From positions 9,412,408 through 9,476,407 of the forward strand of contig JASSKH010000026.1 of NCBI GenBank assembly GCA_031763025.1: 64,000 bases of DNA, given 5' to 3'. Position numbers and translations under genes: made by a program. The notes beneath the pieces were generated by a model. It ran no database searches. It saw only the letters and a program-made list of their open reading frames with translations, and was not told the DNA's origin. This DNA comes from Macrocystis pyrifera. Taxonomy: Eukaryota > Sar > Phaeophyceae > Laminariales > Laminariaceae. Of this stretch, positions 34,901 through 46,900 are shown in pieces (position 1 is the stretch's first letter; each line of letters begins with the position of its first letter).

Positions 34901-37900
34901 GGTTTCACCGACCAGGCAGACATTGCTGTTAATAGCACCAAGCGCAAAGCACCGTGATGTGTTGGGCGAGTCGCATGAAGGGTGAGCTGCATCCTACTAA
35001 GAACCGCTTGAGAGGCGGATTTTCTTGCATATGGATGACAGCATCAATGAACTGATTCAATTTCTGGTGTGGCCACTTCCAGAGACAGCAATGGGTTTAC
35101 TATGTATCTGCCTCGTAGGTGCCTCACCATATACACACTACGTGATACGACCATCCCCCTTGTGCGGAGGGAAGGTTCTCCCCGCACAAAAATGATCTAA
35201 CTTGACCGCCAACCGTGGTAACCGCCAAAAAAAAGAAAAAACGGTACCCTGGCTGTCTAGCTCACGTAGTGAGAGGCGTGTTTTACAGCGTGGAGGAGGG
35301 GGGGGGGGGGGGGGGGGGGAGAAGAGAAGTTGACAAGAAGAAAAACGAGGATTTAATCCAATCCGATTCAATGCGATCGATGCGCACGGGAAAAGCATGA
35401 CATGTCTAAAGTCAAGCATACATAAAAGAACTGCGAGTTTCGTTGCCAACCATTCCAATTTGCCCTTTGATAATCACGGACTCTCCCGAGCTACTTTCAG
35501 GATGCTCGACATTGCCGGAAGGCGCTTCCCCTGTCGTCGTATCGATGCGGTAGCGAGGTTAAGAATGTGGAGGTAAACGGAGGCCCTCGGGGCACTTCGC
35601 CAGGTGGTAGCGAAGGCACGAGATAACCCCAGCGAAGTCGCCCTCCACTCATCGCTTATCGGTGCGGTCACTACGCTGGTGGCCGAGGGGGAGGTGCTGC
35701 AGAGGGCGATCCAGATAGAAGGTAGATGGAAATGCTCCGAGTCTTTCAAGGAACACACACGGCAACAACCCGGAGGCCGAGGTTATGGTATCTACTGAAG
35801 TAAAAACTAGCAAAAACGGGGAAGAAAAAAAGCAGAGGTAGCCAGGTCAGGGTACCGTATGGGGCCAGACATCTTAGTACCGACGCGATCTCGGACGTGG
35901 GGTATATCAATGGCTTTCTACCATTGGGGGTCTCAGTCGTCCGAGACTGCGTGTGCTAGGGTCCAGGACGGTCGGCTGGGGGGGGGGGGATCCTCAGGTA
36001 CTGGCAGTACGATGGGAATGAGAAGCAGCGGCCGGTGTCGCGGCTCTCGTACCACGCCAGCGGAGCCCCCCCCCCGATATCGCAGAGAATAATAATGTGA
36101 CAATTCGGAGGATACACAACAAATCCTTGAATGAACAAAACAAACAGGCGAAACTCCTGTGCGATGTGTGGATAGACCGGGAGTTACCAGCTAAAAAAGG
36201 CGAGTCGATATCGGGGCACGGGGAACGATATCTACACTGGTATAATGCATAAACAGTATTGACCAATCAATACTACTTCGTACACGTATGCCAGGCACAA
36301 TTCATTGTCACCCATACACAGCTCTAACCAACACGCACACCAGCAGAGGAAGGCGATTCAACCAGGTGCAAAATATCGTTTGCAAAATAATCTTGACGGT
36401 ATTAGTATTGATCGATGTGTAACTAGAATATGCGTGTACCAGCTAAAACCAATATATACCTAGACTATGCGTATACCAGGTACCGAATGCAACATATTTG
36501 ACACTAATACACAGGTCCAAAAAATACGCAACCAGGTGGGGTGCCCGCCCCCCCCCCCCCCCCCGCCCCCGTGGCGCTAACGTAACGCCTTCGCTATAGA
36601 ACTAGCACCAGTGCGGACGACGCAAGCTTACCGCAGCCTCCCTGAGCCCAAACGCCGAGACAAGGGTTTCCACAGCTTCCGAGAGGGCCGCCCTCCTCGC
36701 CGCCCCACCCCCGCCCCCCGGCGCGCCCGCCCCCCCCCCCCGACCCACTAGCGCCTCCGCCCCCGCCCCCCCCCAGCCTGCCCTAGGATAGAAACGACAG
36801 CGTCCGAAGCCACCCTTGCTATCGCGATCATTCCAGCTGCATCCTGTTGTTGCGGCGGAGGAAGTAACCGGGGTGATGGTGCCGCCGATTGACTTTGAAG
36901 GGGGTTTAGTGAGGTATGGAGGCCTTCCATGCCGAGGGAGAGGCTGAGCTCGACCTCGCGCACGAAGCCACCGCTAGGGCGGCCCGGCGCGGCCCCTGCC
37001 CCGGCGCCGCTGCCGCCGGCCCTGCCACCGCCGCCACCGCCGCCGCCGCTACCGCTACCGCCGCCGCCACCGCCGCCGCCGCCGCCGCCGCTGCTGCTGT
37101 TGCTGCGGCCTAGAATGTTGCTTCTGCCGCCTCCACTGCTCCCGCCGCTGGAGGATAAGGAGGGCAGGGAGGTGGTGTAGTCCAAGGCTGTTGTTCCGCC
37201 TGCCTCGTACATGTGCTTTGCCTTTTTTGGGGGGGGGGGGGGGGGAATGGAGAATGGAGAGAGAAGGAGAGAAGGAGAGAGGGAGGGATAGGGGGGGAGG
37301 GGGGGAAAGAGAGTGCGAGGGAAGGAATGAATAAGAACAGAGCGAAGGAATAAAGAGAGGGAGGGGGATAGAGAAAAGCAGGGGGGGCACAGAGCAAGAG
37401 GGCGATAGAGTCAGAGAAACACGGAGACAGAGAGAGGGGAGATGGTAAGAAGGGAGAGACGCGCTTGACAATCACGCCGGAGGATGCAACCCAGCACGAG
37501 GCAGCTCGAAGGCCTACGTACTCGAGGAGGCGAAACAAACAAACCATGCGAACAGAACGCATGTGGAACAACCTCTACTCAACCCCCTCGCCCCCAGGGG
37601 AATGATCGTACTCTGTAGCGTGTATATGGTGAGGGCACCCATGAGGCAGTTACATAGTAAACCCATTGCTGTCTCCGGAAGTGGCTACACCAGAAAACAA
37701 TTCAATTCATTTGAAGCTGTGTCCTCTAATGCAAGAAGCCCGCCTCGCAAGCGGTTCGTAGCAGGATGCAGTTCACCCATCATGCGACTCGCTCGAACAA
37801 CACCCGCTCACGGCGCTTCGCGCTTGGTGCGAGCAATGTCTGCCTGGTCGGTGAAAAAACCCGACGTGCTCCATCCCGGAATTGTAGGGGTGTAAGGGTC

Positions 37901-38108
37901 TACAGGCGCCCGACTACGGCCATGCATAGACATTAGTGCACCCCTCCCCTATGCCTCTCCAAAGGGATGCGGGGTCAATGGTCAAATGACTTAAGGCGAG
38001 CAACAAACGATTGCTCCGTCTCGAAAGGGATGCGTGGTTAATGGTCAAATGACTAAGGCAAGCAACAAACGTACGCGCCCCCCCCCCCCCCCCCCCCCCG
38101 TGAGTACG

Positions 38109-38186
<78 letters not shown>

Positions 38187-38607
38187 TGCATCGGCTGTTC
38201 GAAACGAACAATGCTGCAGAAGCCGCGCTATACAATAGCGACGACGACGACCACATCGACGATAACGACAGCGCGCGCAAGGATCTACTCAAAACAAAAA
38301 CGCAAAGAAAATAAAACACGAAAAACAAAACCGACTCACGAGCTCTTGCCGAAGCCGCTTGTATTTCCTTGCCGCCGCCATCCGTCCCCTTGTTCCCCCT
38401 TCCCACGCCACCTCCGCCTCTTTATCTCCGGCAACTCCCGTCGACAATTTTCTGTTTTCGTCTCCATGTTCTACGCGCGATTTTTTGGCAGACCGCTCCT
38501 GCTCCGGCTGTAGCAGTGTTTCGGCTGTATTTTCTCTTCCTCGTTTACGGCCACCTTTTCGCCGAGCCGGGTTATCCTGTCACGAAGGGATGGATAGTGG
38601 CATTATT

Positions 38608-38645
<38 letters not shown>

Positions 38646-41600
38646 TGAGTGACCTTATTCTAGAACGGAGGGGGAAGGGGGGCGAGGAATACGTGAGCGA
38701 CACTATTCAAGCGAGGGGGGGGGGGGGGGGGTGTACTCATTATCATGCATGGCCGTAGTCGTATGACCATATATTGAAGCGAGGGGAGGGGCTCAAACCA
38801 ACATGTCAGCGCCGCCGTGACCCCCCCCCCCCCTCCCTACGCCAATGCCTCCATGAAAAAAGCGCTTGGTGTAAAAAAAAAACGCCAGTCTTATACATGC
38901 GTACCACTACGGACCTGCCGAACTACACCACAATGCGCTCATCATGCAACACCACGTGTAATTACGCACCACCAGTGAGAACCAAGCCCTCCCTTTGCGA
39001 GTACACAGCAGCAGCAGCAGCAGTACTACTGTAGCAGTGCTTGGGTCTTGATGAGTGCCACTCTCTGGGCGGACTACAAGGACCGATTGGACCGACTGGT
39101 CTTCATCAGATTGGTCTTCCGATTGGTCTTCAGATGGGTCTTCAGATTGGTCTTCAGATTGGCATTTTCGCCCGCGGTGGTATACTAACAGGGGGGTGTT
39201 TTCGCGAGGAATTCGGTTGAAACCAACTTCGGTTGGTTTTCTCGTGGTCTGTTTCCTGTATAATAATGGCCCCCAAACCACGGAAAAATCTTATCTTCCT
39301 AAGGTTGTGGTGGCTAAAAGTGGCCAAAACGCCACTTTGAAACCTAACTGTTATGGGGTCGGGTTAACTCGCAGGGAGTTTCCATGGGATAGGGTCCATT
39401 TTTGTTTGGGAAACAGACCACAAGGAGCCCAACCAAATTGGTTCCAACCAAAATTCTTGGCAAAACTCCCTAACGATAACCCTCTTTCGAGGGCGTCAGA
39501 TGGGAAATTTGACGGTATATACAACATGTTAATTACAGCAAAACGGCCACTGCGTGGCACAGGAGGGTGACACGAAATCGGTGTCGGGAGTCACAACTAT
39601 TGCAAGGCGTTGTACGGCTCGGGCGCAGCAAGACCCAACCTAAAACTGCTGCGCGCTCACACTGCGCGTGGACTGTCGATGACACCAGACTTATCCTTGG
39701 TGTGGTCGCTATACTATTACGGGGGACCCTAGTAAATAGGACCAAATATTTTTAGTAAAAACAAGTAAATATATAGTTTTTGTGTATACCGTAGGTCCTA
39801 TTTACTATGGCCCCCCCGTAATATAATCACGTCCAAAAGGGGTTTACACGGAACAACACAAACACACAAAACACACAAATCAAAACAAAAATACATGGCG
39901 AGGCACCTGCAAGGCGCGATGCCTTCTCACCGACTCGGTAGCGCTGACGGAATCCCCGTCTGTCGCGTCCGGCGCGGCAGCAGCAATTTCCAGATCGATC
40001 AGGAGTTGCTGGTGAGGAAAAACGAAAACGAGCAACACACGCACGTTGGAAGCAGTGGGCATATGGGTCAAGGTGGGGGTGAGGGTGGGGTGAAGGGGTG
40101 GGGTGGGGGGGGGGGGGGGGGTGGGATGGATGAGGTTGAGGTGAGGGTGGGGGGGGGGGGGGGGGGAAGGGAGGGAGTGGGGTGAAATGGGGGTGGGGGG
40201 GGGGGGGGTTGAGGGGTAAGTAGCCGGGGTCGAGCGCAGCGTGTTCTTTGATTCGCGCGCTCTGCATGTACAACCTCGTTGTTTGTCTAGAGGTGGACAA
40301 CATTAAAGCACTTGGTATTTTCGAAAGGGAGGGCTGATCGCTGATGTATAACGCCAGGCACACCGGGAGCTTGCTCACAGCGAATCACGATCTCAAATTT
40401 TTTTTTCAATGTTATCCTCCCATCATACCGGTAGGCCGTTGGGACCTGTATTGCGATCACGGACTAGGCTACGACGACGAGTGCTGTCGTCGACGACAAA
40501 TCACTCCCACGACAACAACAAACGGGACAACAACAACAAACGGGACGACAACAACAACAAAAAACAAGCAACAAACAACAACAACACCAGCAACGACATC
40601 ATCATCACCACCACCAGCACTGACCCTAGCGCCAACAAAACCATCACCAACGACACCATCACCATCATCACCATCACCAAGACTCACACTAACGCCATCA
40701 ACACCACCACCAGCACCAACAATATCACCACCGGCAACAATACCAACAACTGTTACGGGGGTCCATAGTTAATAGGACCTATGGTACACACAAAAACCCA
40801 CATATTTATCTATTTTTACTAACAGAAATTGGTCCCATTAACTATGGACCCCCGGATTAACACAGTCGCCGACACCAGCGCCACTGGCGCCACCAGGATG
40901 CCCCTGCCGTCCCCGCCACGGGCGAAATTGTAACCGTACCGATACAAACAAGCAGCGGCGCGCACCAAAACTCCCAGAAAACGTCAAGCCGGAGGGGTGA
41001 TCCGCGCCGCCGTCCGGTCGCCAAACCCCGACAAAAGCTTTTCCTTCGCTGCATATCCCACCAACGCCCACAAGTTGACCACAGATACAAACATTCCCAG
41101 CGAGAGCTATCCTTGTCTCAACCCCGCTTAGAGCTGCACCCATGTTTTTCTAGGCAAGCCACGTGAAGTTAGAGTATGATTACTACGAGCGAATGAGAGT
41201 TCCTACTTTTCACGGCACCGAAAAAAAAAAAAAAGGGCTATGTTCACGGGTCAGATTAGACCTCGCGGGTCGGGTCGGGTCAGGCCAGGTGAGGGTGTCC
41301 TGGCCCGATCTGTGGTATTTTGAAACCCGAACCGTCCCGACTCAATCCGACCCGTGATATTTTGAAGACCTCATGACCCGCCAAGAGCCCAAAAAATAGG
41401 GCATTCCTTTCGAGATCGCCGTAGTAGCCATAGAAGGCAGAAAACTACGACCAAGCTGTGTATACTCTCCGAACAAAATTAGACCACTCCGTCTGCCATC
41501 CACAAACGCACCCAAGTTGGCGACAGTCACAACTATCCTGCTGCGTGAGTTTCCTGGCGACAGCTATACTGCCCTTGTAAGCAGTGGTCCGGACCTGCGA

Positions 41601-43913
41601 GTACATGAACATATAGGAGGTGCTGCAGCACATTCGCTTCAGGTCGGCGAGGGCTTCCGTGACTTCCACCTCGTCATCTGCTGGCACCCTGGCCAGGGCA
41701 TCCTTGAGCACCCCTGTTCTCAATCAAGGGAAGGGGGGAGGGAAGGGAGGCGTGTGCGAGCCGGGGTGTGGGAAGAACGCAGAGAAAAGCAAAAATAGTA
41801 CGTGTGCATGTGCATTTGCCGTCCGTATTAATACAAACGTGTCCTGAATTCCGCAGTGCTGTACAGCGTGAGAAGCGAAAAGCATTCAATTGCAGCCCAA
41901 TCGTCAGGGAGGGGGTGAGGAAGGGAGGCGTGTGTAGGTCGGGGTGTCGGGATCAGGAACGGAGGCGTGAGTGGGTCAGGGCGTGGGGATAAGGCGGACG
42001 AGAAGGGACAGAGATGCGTCATACCTTGACAATTTATTTTCTCAAAATCAAGGAAAGCGAAAACGCAACAACGCGATTACGGACGCGAAACAGGGGGGAG
42101 GGAGGCATGTTTCGGTTCGGGTGCGGGGATTAGGGGGGCAGAGAGAGATAGAGAGGTACCTTGAGAGCCCCTTTTCTCAATCAAGGCAGCATCGGAAGGG
42201 AGGCATGCTTGGGTCGGGGTATGGGGATGAGGGGGGAAAATAGAAAAACACAGATACGGGGAAAGGGAGAGATATACGGAGCGACATGGACAGAGAAACG
42301 TATATAGAAACTTTTACAAGTACATGGACATATGCAGAAAGAGACCGAGGAACACAGAAAGGGTGAATAAAGAAAGAGAGGGGTCGAGAGACCGACGGAG
42401 GGAAAGAGAGAGACATGCGGAGAGATAAGACACCATCGTTGAAAACAATACAGGCACAAATACTACCGTTGAAAACACATTGAAAAACGTACCCCACCGT
42501 TGAAAACATACTGACCGAAAATAAGACCGTTGAAAACTGAAGACTGAAAACGCATTGAGAAAACCACCTTACCGCCGAAAATATACAGAGAAAAGATGAA
42601 AAAACAAAAGAATATCTTACCGTTGAAGACAGAGAAAAGATCAGTCTCGTTGATGACTGCCGCGATCTCCCTGTGGTGGCCTCTGTCGCTAAGCTGCTTG
42701 AGCACGAAGCGGAGCAGGGCGGACCCCCTGTGCTCCCGGGCCAGCTCGATGAGCGTCCGCCTCCAGCCGTCGTGGCCCTGCATGGCAGTTAGCCATGAGG
42801 GGACGCCGCTTCCGGAATCGAGCAAGGCGTCGGCCTGGCAAAAAAAGACGACATGCAAAAAGGAAACAAGAACGGAACGAAAAAAGACCAAAACCGAAAA
42901 AAACAAACAACAAAAACAACAACAACAACAACAACAAAAATTAGGGCGAACAGGAAAACAAACAACGACAGAAACACATGGACAAATATCCGAACACAAA
43001 AAAATCGACTAGAAAGTTTTTAAAAAAGCGTTTACTTAAACCAGACAGAAATAAATTAATAAGTGGCGCGGAGCGGAGCACCGCCTGTCGTCAGCAAAAC
43101 ACACAAGGAGGGGGGGGGGCGGAGGCGGGGGCGGGGGGCACATGGCCTGCCTATAATATAATACGCCGTCAACAGCAGGTTTCGACAAGTACATCGCACT
43201 ACTGCCGCGTTGGGGCACAACTCAACCGACCTTTTTCGCGTCGAAGTTTTTCTTGATGAGTTTTGTGAGCTGCTGCAGCATCAAGCTCTCTGTGTCCTGC
43301 TGCCCATTCGTCGCCTGCACAGACACGAACAAGTCACCATGTACGCGCCACAAACACGAACAAATCGTCACGCACGTGCCGCAAACAAAATAGCAGCGGG
43401 GTGTGGGATTGTGCGGGTGGGGGGGCTTAGAAATTGTGAATACCCAAAGCAAGCGCAGGGGGGGTGTGTGTGTGTGAAAAAAAACGGTGCAAACAGTCAC
43501 ATCAAGTAGATTCAAGCAAAACGTTGAGCAGACCAGGCATCTGGCGAAACGCAACACGAGAAACAAAACACACACGCTCGCCCTATCCATGCTGTACAGC
43601 TCTGCCAAACGCCCTCTACCGATCAAGCCATTTACGCTAGGAAAGAGAGAGCATGCACACGAGCAAGAGCGGTGCGAGTATGGCAATGCGCGCGGAGGAG
43701 GAATTCTTAGCATTGAGGCACCAGAGCGAAGCGTGTTGTACCGCCGTGCAGGGCTGCGTGCGCGATGCTGTAGAGCGGCTGTTGAATGGGTGCGACACGA
43801 AAGTGCCGCGGCGAAGGTGCTTTCACAGCGGTGGCAGACGCTTGCGACAAGCCACATAGAGGGCGCAAGCAGCGCAGCACCAGCAACAGCACCAGCACCA
43901 GCACCAGCACCAG

Positions 43914-43965
<52 letters not shown>

Positions 43966-46900
43966 CATAGCGGTCGGCCAACTTCCGCTACGATAATCGG
44001 GGTACCTATGAACACCGCTTTCGGGGTAAGCTATTTCTGGCTGATGGGGGCTCCTCAAGCCTTTTAGTGCTGCAGTCCCGTGTTGGGGACGAACTATTAC
44101 GGAGGACCAAAGCAAATAGGACCAAATATTGTTAGTAGAAATAGGTAAAGATGTAGGTTTTTATGTATACCATAGGTCCTATTAACTATGGACCCCCGTA
44201 ATACTTAGAATTTGAGGGTTAAAAAGCTCCTCAAGGGCATTGACAGCGCTACCCAATATCGTTGAAAGGCCATTGTTAATACTAATAGTGCTCTACAGCA
44301 GTACAATACGTATGACGATTCGTTCATCTCGAGAAAAAAAACAACAAACAAAAAATCGGCTGTGTGTGTGTTGTCTTCATATCTATAACCGTTCTTTCAG
44401 CCCAACTACATCAGTACACCCAGCGTCCGTCTTGATTCCTCATCCTAGAGAGCTACTATTTAATCATTTGGGGTCGAAAAAATCCTCGAAATTCATACGG
44501 CTCTGGTTCATAATTATTTGATTTTCGCAAACATAGAAACACACCCACTCCTTGAATTCTGCAGGGGTTCAGATTTGGTCTTCCTCATATACGGACTTCT
44601 ACACCCGGCATGAGGCCATATTAAACCCGTAGAACGCGGGATCGAAGTATCACTATATATTATATAGTATGACACACAGCCTGCAAAGATGATGAGATTC
44701 GACGAGATTCTCGATCTCACAGCTCTTGTTTTTTTCATTTTATAAATCATATATACCAGATATATATTCGTACATATATTTGCTACTCTGGGCGTGAATA
44801 TAAGGATCGCTTGGTACTCATACTAAGTGTCTAAACGGTTATTATATTTACGGCCAAATAATGATACCTATCGTAGGCCAGGGGGATTGGGGGGTTGCAC
44901 TTTTCGTTTTTTTTTTTCTCCAAAGTCAGGTTTCGGGTGAAAGAGGTATGTGGGCTCCTTAAGGCCGAGATTTCCCCAGAAAAAATGAGATACGTCCCTC
45001 CCACAGCATGCGGCACGCATACGCCTACCGCAAAAATATAACCACCGTATTATATTGGGAGCATAGTCCAAACGTTTACTATATTTCCGGCCAGAATGGT
45101 AGCACTTTTTGGCCAAACCAGTAGAAATTTCCCTATAAGGCATGATTCAAGGCATCTCTTATCGCCGGAATCTGACTACCGGTGTTTTTTCGATGTATAC
45201 CGAGGCCACGGCGGTCACCCCGGTGGTCTAGTGGTTTTACGCTCGAACGCTGCTGGAGTTGATTTCGCGAGTTCGAATCCCACCGGCGTGGTGAGATTGT
45301 GAACTTCAGTTTTGTGCAACAATAAAAAAACTGAATCAACCTCTGAGAGGGTCTATTAATAGGAGCGTGGGTATATAGGCGCAATTCGATGGTATAATAG
45401 TGGACGAGAGAAGGAAGGGCCTTAATTAAGTCTTGCGGCGATAAAAAAGCCTGCCAAGGCAAGAACCGTAGCGAGGAGGAGGGAGGGAGAAGAGTCTATC
45501 ATACTCTGCGACACCGGATCTGAGTTACGATTATTAATAGGAAGGGGAGAGAAAGGAAGGGCGAAGATAAATGAATGGGAAGAGAAAAATATAGGTAAGT
45601 GTTCGATGGTGTGCGCGTTCCATTTTTGGCAAGGTCAGGTTTGCGGCCTTAAGTGCAAGGTACCAATGGTACTACCGCAGTAACAGTATGGCACTATTAA
45701 TAACAGTATAGAGGTCCTGCAGTAGTGACCCTCGCGAGAATAATAGGTGCAACTCTCATCTGAACACAAATCAGCAACATCTAGTAAATAATTTGACGCT
45801 GACATATTTATCGTTAGGGTAAAGATATGTTTATCGCTTGGGCCGGAGATATGATTACCGTTAGGGTCAAGATATGTTTATCGCTTGGGCCGGAGATATG
45901 ATTACCGTTAGGGTCAAGATATGTTTACCGTTAGGGTGAAGATGCGGTTATCGTTACATAGGGTGAATATACGTTTACCGTTAAGGTGAAGATATGCGTA
46001 CCGTTGTATAGGGTGAAGATACGTTCACCGTAAGGGTGAACATATGCTTACCGCAATATAGGGTGAAGATACGTTTATTGTTTAGAGTGAAGAAGTCAGT
46101 TCATACTAAAAAATGTTTCAATCGATGATCTTACGTACAATTTTTGTGTTAAGAAAATCATCGCCATCTACTCCAAATTAAAGCATAACCGACTAGTCGA
46201 CGTGTATTTGATACTTTGCACGAAGAAAATCACCACCATCTATGGGTACGTACAACCTTAGCATCGGCGATAATTACGGTATACCATTTCTTGGCAATAA
46301 AAAGGTCACCCTCTGGTGCTGGATCTTCCGACACAGCGTATCGGCTGTCGGCGCTCTGCTCACCAATTGCAGCCAGTGGTTGACGAGTGCCACCTGCTGC
46401 GCGTAGCCGTGGTAACCCGCGATAAGCTTTTTCACGCTCTGATTCAAGCTTTCCTGCATGGCGCCAAAATCGACGAGAGCAAACGTAAACGGACAAACAA
46501 ACAAACAAGCAAACAGACGAACAGACAAACAAACAAACAAGCGAGCAAACAATCAGACAACAAACAAGATGTGAACACCAGGTCCCTTTCCCACGTATAT
46601 TCCTGCCAACCCTGTCACCTTGGGAGGGGTCACTCTGAGACATGTCTCGTTGCTGACCCGCCGAGGCTGTGCGCGGGCCACGATCTCGGAGCGTCTCCGC
46701 ACCCAACACCTCAAATCAAGAGGCTTACCTGCTGGGGGACTACCGTCCCACAAAAGACAAAACAACAACAACAAAACTAAGCTAGACAGCACAAACAACG
46801 GAAAAAGAGAGAGCGTAGAACAACAACAAAAAAATACTACCTCTCTGTCCTCTGTCCCTACAAATAACGACGTTTTTTTCCATGAATGTTTCATCCATAC

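Noticed and set aside
36910..37180. Poly-Ala and poly-Pro frames on +
   Set aside because: Complement of the Ser/Gly-rich part of NELFCD exon 7; triplet composition keeps all frames open.
43222..44115. 297-aa frame on -
   Set aside because: Only its last 28 codons (exon 4) are homologous; the rest is intron with a CAG-repeat poly-Ala block and no similarity.
45205..45300. Functional tRNA gene
   Set aside because: Box-like motifs are present, but acceptor and T stems pair poorly and the D arm does not close; better seen as a tRNA-related SINE.
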